From: JAPOXR01 sp963662395
GTDB taxonomy: Bacteria > Pseudomonadota > Alphaproteobacteria > Rhodobacterales > Rhodobacteraceae
DNA: 64,000 bases
Reading direction: 5' to 3'
Assembly: GCA_963662395.1 (NCBI GenBank)
Contig: OY759511.1
Location: 3,720,001 to 3,784,000 of the forward strand
The position numbers and the translations under genes are program-made. The notes under the pieces were generated by a model that saw only the letters and a list, made by a program, of their open reading frames with translations, was not told the origin of the DNA and did no database searches. Every line of letters begins with the position of its first letter. Position 1 is the first letter of the stretch. Below are positions 1 through 9,016 of this stretch, one piece after another.

Positions 1-48
1 ATGCGGGACTGCCCTGAATTCGATCATGCAGCAGGGGGAAGCGGAGAA

Positions 49-816
49 ATGACATCACTGGACGGCAGGACGATCCTCGTGACCGGGGCGTCGAAGGGGA
101 TCGGCGCCGCCACCGCGGCGGCGCTGGGACGGGAAGGGGCATCGGTCATTGCCCATTACGGCGGTGATCGTGAAGGCGCCCGCAAGGCAATCGCCGCCCT
201 GGATGATGGCCAGGGCATCGCCATCGGAGCCGAATTCACCGACATGGCGGCGGTTGACGAGTTGTGGCGGGCGGCGCTGGCATGGCGGGGTCGCATCGAT
301 GTCGTCGTCAACAATGCCGCAGTCATGCGGCTGCATGGCGGCATCGAGGACAGCATCGAGGCGTGGGACAATGTGTGGAGCGAGGCTGTCAGCGTGAACA
401 TCCTCGCACCGTCGCGGCTGATGCGCCATGCTGTCGGCCACTATCTCGAGCGCGGCGGCGGGACGCTGGTCACGATTTCGAGCTGGGCAGCCCAGCGCGG
501 CATCACCAACCCGGAGGGCATCGCCTATTCGGCGACCAAATCGGCGGTGATGGCGGCCACCAAATCGGTTGCCCGCGGGTATGCCGGCAGGAACATCCTG
601 GCCTATACGGTGGCGCCAGGGGTTGTCCGCACCAGGCTGTCGGAGGAGAGCGCGGCGACCCTCGGCGGCGAGGAGGTCGTCACCTCGGGGCTGGCGATGG
701 GTGAATGGGTGCCGCCGGAAGAAATCGCCGATCTCGTCACCTTCCTGGCCGCCGGCAAATGCCGCCACCTGTCAGGCGCCACCATCGACGTCAACGGTGC
801 CAGCTACGTGCGCTGA
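49..816 (+). CDS. SDR-family NAD(P)-dependent oxidoreductase
   Basis: A 255-residue classical short-chain dehydrogenase/reductase. The N-terminal cofactor loop TGASKGIG is at residues 12-19, NNA at 88-90, and the catalytic Ser (144/145), Tyr160 and Lys164 are all present, so it should be active with NAD(P)(H) on a hydroxyl or keto substrate. An in-frame ATG exists at position 1, but the ATG at 49 follows a GGAG-like site and starts exactly where the family starts. It is clearly paralogous to the SDR at 13119-13895: the C-terminal third, including the EWVPP and HLSGAT blocks, is nearly the same. The two genes face each other across the catabolic block. Substrate is unknown. Confidence 0.9.
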   Translation: MTSLDGRTILVTGASKGIGAATAAALGREGASVIAHYGGDREGARKAIAALDDGQGIAIGAEFTDMAAVDELWRAALAWRGRIDVVVNNAAVMRLHGGIEDSIEAWDNVWSEAVSVNILAPSRLMRHAVGHYLERGGGTLVTISSWAAQRGITNPEGIAYSATKSAVMAATKSVARGYAGRNILAYTVAPGVVRTRLSEESAATLGGEEVVTSGLAMGEWVPPEEIADLVTFLAAGKCRHLSGATIDVNGASYVR

Positions 817-893
817 AATCGGCCGCCTTCCCGGGTGCGTGCGCCGGGCTCCGCAGCCGGGTTCGCCCGCTGCGTGAGACTGGCCGCGACATC

Positions 894-2030
894 TCATCGA
901 ATGTCGCGATCGAGAACTGCCTCCCGCCGCTCGAGGTAGAAGGAATATTGCGGTGGCAGCACCGCGTGCGGGTTCTCGACCCCGAGCTGGCAGGCGGCAC
1001 GATAGGGCCAGCTGGCATCGGCCATCATCTCGCGGGCCAGGGCAACGAGATCGGCCTTCCCTTCGGATATGATCGACTCTGCCTGGTGCGGGTCGATGAT
1101 GGCGCCGACGGCCATGGTCGCGACGCCCGCCTCCCGCCGGATCGCCTCGGCATGAGGAACCATGTATCCGGGTGAAATCCGGGCAGTGGACAGCGTTGCC
1201 GGACCGGCCATGCCACCGGCGGAACAGTCGATGACATCGATGCCGGCCAGCTTCAGCTCCCGGGCCAGGGCGATGGTATCCTCGATCTCCAGCCCGCCGG
1301 GCACGCCATCGACGCAGGAGGCGCGGTAGAATACCGGCATGTCGTCCGGGCACACCGCACGGACTGCCCGGGCGATTTCGAGTGGAAGCCGCATGCGGCC
1401 GGCGAGCGAGCCCCCGTAGCGGTCGCCCCGCCGGTTCGACACCGGTGACATGAAGGAGTGCAGAAGATAGCCGTGGGCGCCGTGAATCTCGATGATGTCG
1501 AAACCTGCCTGCAACGCCCGCCGGGTTGCAGCCTCGAAGGCGCAGGCAAGCCCGGCAATGTCGGAGCCGGAAAGTTCCCGTGGTGCCGGATACCCGTCGC
1601 GCTCGGGCAGGGGGCTCGGGCCGGAGGTGGACCAGGCCGCCTCCCGGCCATCGGAGCGCGTGATCGGGGCCGCACCATCCCATGGCCGTTCGGCGCTGCC
1701 GCGGCGGCCCGAATGGCCGATCTGGATGGCGCAGGGAATTCCTCTGGCGTGGTAGGTGTCGACGATGCCCCTGAGTCCGGGAACATGGCTGTCATCCCAG
1801 ATGCCGGTACAACCATGGGTGATGCGTCCATCGCGCAGCACGCCGGTTGCCTCGACGAAGGCCAGCCCGATGCCGGTCATCGAGAAATGTCCGTGATGGG
1901 CGGAGTGCCAGGCGGTAACATGCCCGTCCTCGGCCTGGTACTGGCACATGGGTGACAGCACGATGCGGTTCCCCAGGGTCAGGCCGCGCAGCGAAAGCGC
2001 GGAAAACAGTAATGGATTGCCCAAGTTCAC
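894..2030 (-). CDS. Old-yellow-enzyme family NADH:flavin oxidoreductase
   Basis: A 378-residue FMN-dependent TIM-barrel oxidoreductase of the YqjM/NamA subgroup. It has the N-terminal LSPMCQYQA segment with the flavin-tuning Cys29, the substrate-anion-binding pair His183/His186 in EIHGAHGYLLHSF, and the RGDRYGGS motif just after. Members reduce activated C=C bonds or demethylate/oxidise small substrates. The start is GTG preceded by a G-rich stretch; no better internal start is visible. It lies 38 bases downstream of the DHDPS-family gene on the same strand and is probably cotranscribed, suggesting both act on the same compound. The specific substrate cannot be read from sequence. Confidence 0.9.
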   Translation of the reverse strand: MNLGNPLLFSALSLRGLTLGNRIVLSPMCQYQAEDGHVTAWHSAHHGHFSMTGIGLAFVEATGVLRDGRITHGCTGIWDDSHVPGLRGIVDTYHARGIPCAIQIGHSGRRGSAERPWDGAAPITRSDGREAAWSTSGPSPLPERDGYPAPRELSGSDIAGLACAFEAATRRALQAGFDIIEIHGAHGYLLHSFMSPVSNRRGDRYGGSLAGRMRLPLEIARAVRAVCPDDMPVFYRASCVDGVPGGLEIEDTIALARELKLAGIDVIDCSAGGMAGPATLSTARISPGYMVPHAEAIRREAGVATMAVGAIIDPHQAESIISEGKADLVALAREMMADASWPYRAACQLGVENPHAVLPPQYSFYLERREAVLDRDIR

Positions 2031-2068
2031 CCCCGTTTCTTCAACATGGCGCCGGAAGTCATCCCTGA

Positions 2069-3031
2069 TCAGGCGGCTGGCCGGACGTCACGCGCCCGCG
2101 CTGCCTCGATACCGTCCACCAGCTCATCGAGCTCGCTCATGATCGGCAGCAGCTGCGCAACCCGGCTCGACCCTTCCTCGCCGAGCTCCCCGAAGGTCGT
2201 CAATGGCGGCCGGACATCGCCAACCGGGTAGCCGGCCGCCGCCGCCAGCGCCTTGGAATAGCATTGGTGACCATAGGTCGGGTGGCCTTCATTGATGATC
2301 TCCTGCATCCGGTTGATTCGTCGCTGGATCTTCTTCGCATCTTCCCAGCGGCCGTCGACGATGTAGTCGCAGATGGCACGCGAGGCCCTCGGAATGTAAT
2401 TGCCATACGGGTTGACGTAGCCGACCGCGCCTTCGAGATAGGATTCAACGATCCGCTGGCCGGCGAACACGTTCATGACCCCGTTCGTCTCCTCGACCAT
2501 GTCGTAGACACGGCCCGCCGCCTGGCTGGCTTCCTTGATGTAGCGGATTTGTTCGAATTCCCGGGTCAGCCGGGCAACGAGCCTGGCCGACATGTCCACA
2601 TTCGAGGTGAATGGATTGTTGTAGAGCATGATCGGGACCGAGACCTTCTCGCAGATTGCCCGGTAGTAGTTGAAGATCTCGTCCTCGGTCGGCGTGTAGT
2701 AGTAGGGCGGAATGATCATCAGCCCGTCGGCCCCCAGCCTTTCCGCCTCCATCGAATAGGCAACGGCCCGGGGAGTATGGGCATTCATCGTCCCGACCAG
2801 TACATCCATCCGCCCGCGGCAGTAATTGACGCTGGCCTCGACGAACTGGTGGCGCTCGTCGTCGCTGATGGTCAGGAACTCGCCGGTGGTGCCGAGAATG
2901 ATGATCCCCGGCACATCGCAGGCCATCTGCCAGTCGAGGAAGTTTTCCCAGGCGGCAAGGTCGACATGCTTGCCGTCCCCGGTGAAGGGTGTGATGGTGA
3001 CGGTGTAGCTGCCACGGAATGTCTTGGTCAT
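2069..3031 (-). CDS. Dihydrodipicolinate synthase family (DapA-like) lyase/synthase
   Basis: A 320-residue class I aldolase-fold enzyme. The pyruvate-carboxylate motif GTTGE is at 47-51, the catalytic Tyr137 at 137 in LYNNP, and the Schiff-base Lys166 in YIKEAS. The family includes DapA, N-acetylneuraminate lyase, sugar-acid dehydratases and the hydroxyproline-pathway deaminase. Its place beside a FAD amine oxidoreductase and amino-acid importer argues against a housekeeping DapA and for a catabolic role. A GGGAG site lies about 9 bases before the ATG. The hydroxyproline-type deaminase is one option, but no proline racemase is visible in the window. Confidence 0.85.
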   Translation of the reverse strand: MTKTFRGSYTVTITPFTGDGKHVDLAAWENFLDWQMACDVPGIIILGTTGEFLTISDDERHQFVEASVNYCRGRMDVLVGTMNAHTPRAVAYSMEAERLGADGLMIIPPYYYTPTEDEIFNYYRAICEKVSVPIMLYNNPFTSNVDMSARLVARLTREFEQIRYIKEASQAAGRVYDMVEETNGVMNVFAGQRIVESYLEGAVGYVNPYGNYIPRASRAICDYIVDGRWEDAKKIQRRINRMQEIINEGHPTYGHQCYSKALAAAAGYPVGDVRPPLTTFGELGEEGSSRVAQLLPIMSELDELVDGIEAARARDVRPAA

Positions 3032-3094
3032 GATCAGGTCTCCCGGTTATGAACGGATCTGGGAAGGCGGCGGCCGGTGCCGCCGGCCGGGCGC

Positions 3095-4234
3095 ATGAAG
3101 ACCGATGTATTGATCATCGGCGGCGGTCTTGCCGGTGCAGCAACCGCCTATTTCCTCGCCAGGGAGGGTGTCGACGTCCTGGTCGTCGACCGGTTCGAAT
3201 TCAACACCCAGGCCTCCGGCTCCAATTCCGGCTCTCTCCACATCCAGATTCCGCATGACATGTTCCTCCTTGAGGGCGAGGAATGGGCCCATGCATTTGC
3301 CCCCGTCATACCATTGCTGATCGAATCGACCAAGCTGTGGGCCGCAATCGGCCAGGACATCGATGCCGATCTCGGCATCCGGATCACCGGCGGGCTGCTG
3401 GTCGCCAGGACCGGGCAGCAAATGCAGGACATCAGGCGCAAGGCCGCCATCGAACGACAACATGGTGCCAGTATCGAACTCGTCGGCCGCCGGGACATTC
3501 AATCCCTGGCCCCGTATCTTGCCGAAGACGCCATCGGCGGCGCCTTTTGCCCCGATGAGGGCAGCGCCGACCCGTTGCAGGCCACCAGCGGTCTTGCCGC
3601 CGCCGCAATCGGCCACGGCGCCCGTGCCATGCAATGTACCGAAATACTGGACCTGGAGGCTGTCGCCGGCGGGTTCGTCGCCGCCACACCATCCGGCAGC
3701 ATCCATGCCCGGCGAGTTGTCAACTGTGCCGGCGCCGGCGCCGGGAATGTTGCCGGCATGCTGGGGGTCCGGCTTCCGGTCGAGGGGCATCCGATACAGG
3801 TCAGCGTGACCGAGAGGGCGCAGCCGCTGGTGTCGCATCTTGTCTATGCCGCCGAGGACAGGCTCACGCTCAAGCAGATGAAGAACGGCACGGTCATCAT
3901 CGGCGGCGGCTGGTCGTCGACCTGGCGACGGGGCGATGGCAGGCTCGCCGTCAATCTGCGGTCGCTGCGCGACAATCTGCGGATTGCGCTCGGGGTGGTG
4001 CCGGCCCTTGCCGGCATTCACCTGGTGCGAAGCTGGCCGGCAGTCGTCAACGGCACCGCCGACTGGATGCCGATACTCGGCGAGATTCCGGGTCATGCGG
4101 GATTCTACATGAACATGTTCCCGTGGATGGGGTTTACCGGCGGCCCGATCGCGGCAATGACCGTTGCCGATCAACTGCTCGGCCGGAGCAACCGGGCCGG
4201 CATGAGACAATTCTCGGCGTCCCGATATGGGTGA
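3095..4234 (+). CDS. FAD-dependent amine/amino-acid oxidoreductase (DAO family)
   Basis: A 379-residue glycine-oxidase/sarcosine-oxidase-beta-like flavoprotein. The dinucleotide-binding segment IIGGGLAGAATAYFLA starts at residue 7, followed by an acidic VVDR strand end; a conserved family segment near the C-terminus contains MPILGEIPG and FTGGP. Such enzymes oxidise C-N bonds of amino acids or secondary amines. The ATG at 3095 is chosen because the Rossmann strand begins right after it; an upstream GTG would add six unlikely residues. It runs opposite to its neighbours, convergent with the ABC operon (15 bases between stops) and divergent from the DHDPS-family gene. Its likely substrate is whatever the neighbouring importer brings in. 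Confidence 0.85.
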   Translation: MKTDVLIIGGGLAGAATAYFLAREGVDVLVVDRFEFNTQASGSNSGSLHIQIPHDMFLLEGEEWAHAFAPVIPLLIESTKLWAAIGQDIDADLGIRITGGLLVARTGQQMQDIRRKAAIERQHGASIELVGRRDIQSLAPYLAEDAIGGAFCPDEGSADPLQATSGLAAAAIGHGARAMQCTEILDLEAVAGGFVAATPSGSIHARRVVNCAGAGAGNVAGMLGVRLPVEGHPIQVSVTERAQPLVSHLVYAAEDRLTLKQMKNGTVIIGGGWSSTWRRGDGRLAVNLRSLRDNLRIALGVVPALAGIHLVRSWPAVVNGTADWMPILGEIPGHAGFYMNMFPWMGFTGGPIAAMTVADQLLGRSNRAGMRQFSASRYG

Positions 4235-4249
4235 GGGACTCGCCATTTT

Positions 4250-5002
4250 CTAGTGCCGCAGGATCTTGCTGACGAATTCGCCGGTCCGCTTCTGCTGCGG
4301 ATTGTCGAAGATGTCCTTCGGCCCGCCCGCCTCGACCACGAGGCCGTCATCCATGAAGATCACCCGGCTTGCGACCTCGCGCACGAACGCCATCTCGTGG
4401 CTGACGATCAGCATGGTCATGCCTTCGGCGACCAGGTCCCGGATGGTGTCGAGAACCTCCTTGACCAATTCCGGATCCAGCGCCGAGGTCACCTCGTCGA
4501 GCAGCAGTATCTCCGGGTTCAGGCACAGCGCCCGGGCGATGGCCACCCGCTGCTGCTGGCCACCCGAAAGCTCGTCCGGATATGCGTTCAGCTTGTCGGC
4601 CAGCCCGACCTTTGCCAGCACCTTCTCGGCGTTCTCCATCACCACCTGACGGGGAATCTTCTTGATCTTGCGCGGTGCGATGGTGACGTTCCGGAGCACA
4701 TCCATGTTCTGGAACAGGTTGTATTGCTGGAATACCACCGCGATCCGGTCGCGGACACGGCGAAGACTGGCCGCATTCCGGTAATTGACCTCCTCTCCAT
4801 CGAGGCAAATCTGCCCGTCAGCCGGCGGGGTGAGGCCCATGACCATGCGCAGCACGGTCGATTTGCCGGAGCCAGACGGTCCGATGAGAGCAACAACCTC
4901 ACCCTTGGCGAGCGTCAGGTCGACACCCCGCAGCACCGGCGTGCGCCCATAGCCTGCACGCGCGCCCCTGATCTCCAGATGGTGCGAATTCTCAGCGTTC
5001 AA
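4250..5002 (-). CDS. Polar amino-acid ABC transporter ATP-binding protein
   Basis: A 250-residue ATPase of the GlnQ/HisP class. Walker A GPSGSGKST lies at about 42-50, the signature LSGGQQQR near 145, and Walker B ILLLDEVTSAL follows it; the switch His is in IVSHEMAF. It energises uptake through the two permeases upstream. The start is TTG with GGAG about 10 bases upstream; it overlaps the preceding permease gene by 11 bases, showing translational coupling. Full length for the family. It is the last gene of a four-gene importer operon. Confidence 0.92.
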   Translation of the reverse strand: MNAENSHHLEIRGARAGYGRTPVLRGVDLTLAKGEVVALIGPSGSGKSTVLRMVMGLTPPADGQICLDGEEVNYRNAASLRRVRDRIAVVFQQYNLFQNMDVLRNVTIAPRKIKKIPRQVVMENAEKVLAKVGLADKLNAYPDELSGGQQQRVAIARALCLNPEILLLDEVTSALDPELVKEVLDTIRDLVAEGMTMLIVSHEMAFVREVASRVIFMDDGLVVEAGGPKDIFDNPQQKRTGEFVSKILRH

Positions 5003-5675
5003 GTCTCTTCTCCAGCCATTGCCCCCATCGCGTCAGCGGGTAGGAGATTGCGAAATACAGGAAGGCGATGATGCCGAACACCAGGATGCCCGAGAACCCC
5101 ATATTGTTGAGTTCCCTGGCCCGGAACGTCAACTCGAAGACACCGATCTGGCTGACCAGCGAGGTGTCCTTGATGAAGCCGACCATGAAGGCAACGGCTG
5201 GCGGCAGGATGACCGGCCAGGATTGCGGGACAATGACCGAGCCCAGGATCTGCAAATGCGAGAAGTTCATTGCCCGTGCCGCCTCGATCTGCTGGCGCGG
5301 AACCGACTCGAAACCGCCGCGGATGATGTCGGCAATATAGGCGGTCGAGTAGATGCAGATCGACACCACGGCGACCGTGAACAGCGATGTCCCGCGGGCA
5401 ACGGCCTGGATGAAGAACAGCACCAGGAACAGCACCACCAGGAAGGGGATGCGTCGGAATATCTCGACAAACAGGATTGCCACCGTGCGCAGTGGCAGTG
5501 TCGCGATGCCCGGAACCTGCCGGGTAAAGGCGATGATGAATGCGAACACGAAGCCGAGCACGCAGCCGATGAGGGTCATCGACAGGGTTATGCCCATGGC
5601 CTCGCCGAGCAGGACCAGGTTGCCCCAGGTGAAGAAGCGCGGGATCTCGTCCGCCAGCCGTTCGAGCATCTGCAC
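4992..5675 (-). CDS. Polar amino-acid ABC transporter permease 1
   Basis: A 227-residue inner-membrane permease of the His/Glu/Gln/Arg/opine family with several hydrophobic segments (about residues 20-45, 60-90, 100-120, 190-215). The EAA loop near 150 (IEAARAMNFSHLQIL) docks the ATPase. The start is GTG at 5675, eight bases after AAGGGG; an ATG six bases further in is the alternative. It follows the other permease with a 27-base gap and overlaps the ATPase gene. With the second permease it forms the heterodimeric channel typical of this family. Confidence 0.9.
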   Translation of the reverse strand: MQMLERLADEIPRFFTWGNLVLLGEAMGITLSMTLIGCVLGFVFAFIIAFTRQVPGIATLPLRTVAILFVEIFRRIPFLVVLFLVLFFIQAVARGTSLFTVAVVSICIYSTAYIADIIRGGFESVPRQQIEAARAMNFSHLQILGSVIVPQSWPVILPPAVAFMVGFIKDTSLVSQIGVFELTFRARELNNMGFSGILVFGIIAFLYFAISYPLTRWGQWLEKRLER

Positions 5676-5702
5676 TGGTGTTGCCCCTTCCCTTGTCCCC
5701 GG

Positions 5703-6380
5703 TCAGAAGATCTTTGCCTTGACCCGGAAGGCGTGGCGGCCAACCAGCGCCAGGGTAATGCTGGCGATGATCGTGAGCACGACATAGATGCCGGCGGCGA
5801 TGGTGAAGACTTCGAGGTAACGGTAGTCCACGGTTGCCAGGTCCTTGGCCTGGCTGGTCAGTTCCTGGACTCCGATGACCGATCCGATCGATGTGCCCAT
5901 GACCAGGATGACGATGAAGAAATTGGCCAGCGCCGGGTAGATTGTCTTGGCGATATGGGGAACGATGACATACCAGATCTGCTGAACCAGCGAGAAGCCG
6001 AGGGTTTCGGCCGCCTCGATTTCATTCCGTCGCACGGAAATGAACCCGGCCCGGATGATTTCAGTCAGGTAGGCGCCTGCATTGAGGATGAGGCCGATCA
6101 GCATGCAGGTGAACTTGTCCCAGACAATTCCGACATCCGGCAGCCCGAAATACAGGAACCAGATCTGAATCAGCGCCGGGGTATTGGTGAAGAACACCAC
6201 ATAGGCACCGACGAGGCGCCGCACGACCGGGCCGCCGAAGGTCTTGAGCGCAGCCATGACCAACCCGACCAGCGATGCACCCCAGAATGTCAGGAAGCCG
6301 ATGATGAAGGTAAGCTGGGCTCCCTCGAGGAGTCCGGGAAGGTGTTGCAACGCAACACCCCACTGAAAGGTGTAATTCAT
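5703..6380 (-). CDS. Polar amino-acid ABC transporter permease 2
   Basis: A 225-residue integral membrane permease of the same amino-acid/opine family as its neighbour. It has hydrophobic spans near residues 15-40, 60-85, 95-115 and 185-210, and a recognisable EAA loop (IEAAETLGFSLVQQI) at about 139-153. It begins with ATG and follows the binding-protein gene after a 71-base gap holding a strong stem-loop. Together with the downstream permease and ATPase it makes a complete importer. The two permeases are diverged, so ligand specificity cannot be predicted from them. Confidence 0.9.
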   Translation of the reverse strand: MNYTFQWGVALQHLPGLLEGAQLTFIIGFLTFWGASLVGLVMAALKTFGGPVVRRLVGAYVVFFTNTPALIQIWFLYFGLPDVGIVWDKFTCMLIGLILNAGAYLTEIIRAGFISVRRNEIEAAETLGFSLVQQIWYVIVPHIAKTIYPALANFFIVILVMGTSIGSVIGVQELTSQAKDLATVDYRYLEVFTIAAGIYVVLTIIASITLALVGRHAFRVKAKIF

Positions 6381-6413
6381 GATTGCCCGCCGGGAATGCC
6401 GCGCCGGAACGAG

Positions 6414-6437
6414 GGCGGGCCTCCGGAGAGGCCCGCC
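6414..6437 (-). terminator. Stem-loop between binding-protein and permease genes
   Basis: A perfect 9-bp stem (GGCGGGCCT and its complement) with a 6-base loop sits between the binding-protein stop and the permease start. No T-run follows on the transcribed strand. It may partially terminate or protect the upstream mRNA, which in such operons keeps binding protein in excess over permease. That role is inference; the hairpin itself is visible. Confidence 0.6.
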
Positions 6438-6451
6438 TTCGCATCATGTAT

Positions 6452-7270
6452 TCAGAAGTAGGGGTTCGGAACGACCTCCACCAGCATCGGTGCGCCGTAC
6501 CATTTCTCCCAGGTGTCATTCACCGTGTCCGACGAATGCAGGTTGTAGAGAATGATGTTCAGCACATCGCGCAACCCGTAATTGTTCTTGGCGACGCCGA
6601 TTGCGCAATAGCCGACAAAGATCGGATCCTCGAGAACCTTCCAGTTCACGTTCGGATGGCTCTTGGTGTGCGACATGAAGAAGTCGATATTCTCGACAAT
6701 GGCATCCGCCCGGCCCTGGGCCACGAGGCGAACGACATCCGGGATGGTGTCGACGATCTCCTGCTTGGCATCCGACATGTTCTGCTTCTGCCAGTCAATG
6801 ACCCAGGAGCTGCGGATATTGGCCAGGGTGATGTCATCGGAGTTGAGATCCTGCCATGTCTCGGCGGCGACATCCTCGGTGGTCAGGGCCGCCAGAACCT
6901 CGGTATGCAGGGGAACGGTGTATTCGATGAGCTTGGCACGCTCGGAATTGCGGGTCAGGGCTCCGAGCGACAGATCGATGGTATCCGCCACCAGGAAAGG
7001 CACGCGGTCCTTGGTCTCGGTCGGCACCCACTCGACGTCGACCTTGAGCGCGGCAGCAAGCATGTTGCCGATGTCGATGTCGAAACCTTCCCACTCGCCA
7101 TCGGCGTTGCGGGAGCTGTTGGGCGGGAAATTCGGATTGATGCCGATCCTGATCACACCATCCTTGAGGATGTCATCAAGTGATTTTGCCTGGACGGCAC
7201 TGGTTGAAATCGCCATTCCGGCAACGAGGGTCAACAGGATCGAGACCCGATGTACAATTGTCCTGAGCAT
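6452..7270 (-). CDS. ABC transporter periplasmic amino-acid-binding protein
   Basis: A 272-residue family-3 solute-binding protein. Residues 1-28 form a signal peptide (basic start, hydrophobic core, ending AVQA before KSLDD), so the mature protein is periplasmic. The mature start IRIGINPNFPP and the GFDIDIGNMLAAAL segment are diagnostic of polar amino-acid binding proteins. The ORF extends upstream, but the ATG at 7270 is correct: GGAGG lies 7 bases before it and the signal peptide starts there. It is the first gene of the importer operon and is separated from the permeases by a hairpin. Confidence 0.9.
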   Translation of the reverse strand: MLRTIVHRVSILLTLVAGMAISTSAVQAKSLDDILKDGVIRIGINPNFPPNSSRNADGEWEGFDIDIGNMLAAALKVDVEWVPTETKDRVPFLVADTIDLSLGALTRNSERAKLIEYTVPLHTEVLAALTTEDVAAETWQDLNSDDITLANIRSSWVIDWQKQNMSDAKQEIVDTIPDVVRLVAQGRADAIVENIDFFMSHTKSHPNVNWKVLEDPIFVGYCAIGVAKNNYGLRDVLNIILYNLHSSDTVNDTWEKWYGAPMLVEVVPNPYF

Positions 7271-7450
7271 GAGCAAACCTCCAAATTTTTGTATGCAGGC
7301 AGCCGGTCCGGCCGCCACGATGCAGAAGGCCGCAACCGGAATGACGGCTGCACCTCCCTCCCTCATTCTTCCTTCAAGCCGGCAAAAGGTCAACAGGCCA
7401 GCTGAAAGAGCAGTCTGCCCGCCATCCGGCATGCGCCCCGATCGAGTGCA

Positions 7451-9016
7451 CTATGCCTCGCCGTCATCCCCGTGGCGGTGCTTGCGCAGATAGGCCCGCC
7501 AGGTCATTGCCCATTTCTCCGGATCATCGAAGACCTCTCCCCGGACCTGGTGAATCGCCTGGCGATGCGGGGCGGTCCTGACCAGTTCCGGGTCGCCATA
7601 GGCCTCGGAGGAGATCTCCCGAATCACCGCGATCCAGTGGTCGAGATCCTCCCGCGAATACATTTCACCGGCTTCCGGCGTGAAGGGCTCCGGCACCACC
7701 CAGGGCTCGTGGCTCATCCAGTAGGGATCAATGCCGTAATCGGCCATCCTGTTGGCGACATCCACGGTACCGACGCCGGTCTCGTCCTTCATCGGCCCGA
7801 GACCCCAGCGGGTCATTTCCAGGCGGGGGGTATCGAGATGGGGATTGGAGCGCTCCAGGCCGCGGATCCTGCCCAGTCGGCTGTCCATGTAGTTGTTGGC
7901 CAGCACCGACAGGTCGGATGCCTCGTTGATGCCGTCGGCACCCATGGAGCGGGCCCATGCATATGCCTTCATGACCTGCGGAATGTTGCCCCAGAATTCC
8001 CGCACCCGGCCGGCGCTGAGAGGCCGGTCGCTGTCGAGCCGGTAGCGCCGGCCATCATGGGTCACCACCGGTGTCGGCAGAAAAGGTGCCAGCTCCTCGC
8101 TGCACCCATAGGCGCCGACTGCCGGTCCTCCACCGCCCTTGGGCGCCCCGAATGTCTTGTGCAGCATGAACATGCAGGCATCAAAACCCAGCTCCCGCGC
8201 ACAGATCTTGCCCATCACCCCGTTGAAATTGGCATGGTCATAGAAGCACAGCCCGCCAGCTTCATGCACGATCCGGGTCCATTCCCGGATCTCGGGATTG
8301 TAGATGCCCATGTCGTCGGGGTTGCTGATCAGCAGCGCCGCCGTCCGGTCCGACACCGCCGAGCGCAAGGCGTCGAGCGGCGGATAGCCTTCGCTGCCCA
8401 GCGGCAGGGTGACGATGTCGAACCCGGCTGCCGAGGCTGTCGCGGCGTTGCACGGGTGGGCCTGGATCGATGTGATGATCTCGTTTCGCTGGCCCAACTG
8501 CCCGTGATGGGCGTGATAGGCCCGTGTCACCACAGATTGGGTGTAGGCGGCATCGGCGCCCCCGCCGGCCTGGAAGATGAACTGGTCCATGCCGGAGAGC
8601 TCGCGCAGTATCAGGTCGAACTCGTGAATGATTTCCAGGATTCCCTGCAATGTCCGCTCATGCTGCAGCGGATGCAACTCGGCCATGGACGGGCGCATGG
8701 CGACCGTCTCGCCGAGCCGGGAATTGTATTTCATCGTGCAGGTGCCGAACAGCGAGACACCCATCATGCCGAGGGTCTCCTGCGAAAGATGAAGATAGTG
8801 CCGCTGCACTTCCGGCTCGGTCATCTCCGGCAGTGCCGGGCGATCCTGTCGCAACATCGAAGGCGGGACCAGGCCGCTGGCCGTGCCGACCGCCGCCGTG
8901 ACCCGTTCCTCCGGCGCCGGGAAGACCTGGCCGCGCCGCCCCGGATACCCCATCTCCATGACCACCGGCTCCGACCAGGCCGCCGAATGGTATCCACGCA
9001 GATTGTCGCCAGTCAT
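7451..9016 (-). CDS. gcvPB: Glycine dehydrogenase (decarboxylating) subunit 2-like
   Basis: A 521-residue homologue of the C-terminal half of P-protein. The PLP lysine Lys287 sits in MLHKTFGAPKGGGGP, followed by the glycine-rich loop. In two-subunit P-proteins this half carries PLP and decarboxylates glycine onto lipoyl H-protein. The ATG at 9016 overlaps the stop of the subunit-1 gene (ATGA), so the two are coupled. No gcvH or gcvT lies in the window, and the neighbours are transport and oxidoreductase genes. It may therefore be a paralogue acting on another alpha-amino acid, or may borrow H-protein from elsewhere. Confidence 0.85.
   Translation of the reverse strand: MTGDNLRGYHSAAWSEPVVMEMGYPGRRGQVFPAPEERVTAAVGTASGLVPPSMLRQDRPALPEMTEPEVQRHYLHLSQETLGMMGVSLFGTCTMKYNSRLGETVAMRPSMAELHPLQHERTLQGILEIIHEFDLILRELSGMDQFIFQAGGGADAAYTQSVVTRAYHAHHGQLGQRNEIITSIQAHPCNAATASAAGFDIVTLPLGSEGYPPLDALRSAVSDRTAALLISNPDDMGIYNPEIREWTRIVHEAGGLCFYDHANFNGVMGKICARELGFDACMFMLHKTFGAPKGGGGPAVGAYGCSEELAPFLPTPVVTHDGRRYRLDSDRPLSAGRVREFWGNIPQVMKAYAWARSMGADGINEASDLSVLANNYMDSRLGRIRGLERSNPHLDTPRLEMTRWGLGPMKDETGVGTVDVANRMADYGIDPYWMSHEPWVVPEPFTPEAGEMYSREDLDHWIAVIREISSEAYGDPELVRTAPHRQAIHQVRGEVFDDPEKWAMTWRAYLRKHRHGDDGEA

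Noticed and set aside
5019..6461. A 480-codon plus-strand frame over both ABC permeases
   Set aside because: Very acidic, low-complexity translation typical of antisense to membrane proteins.
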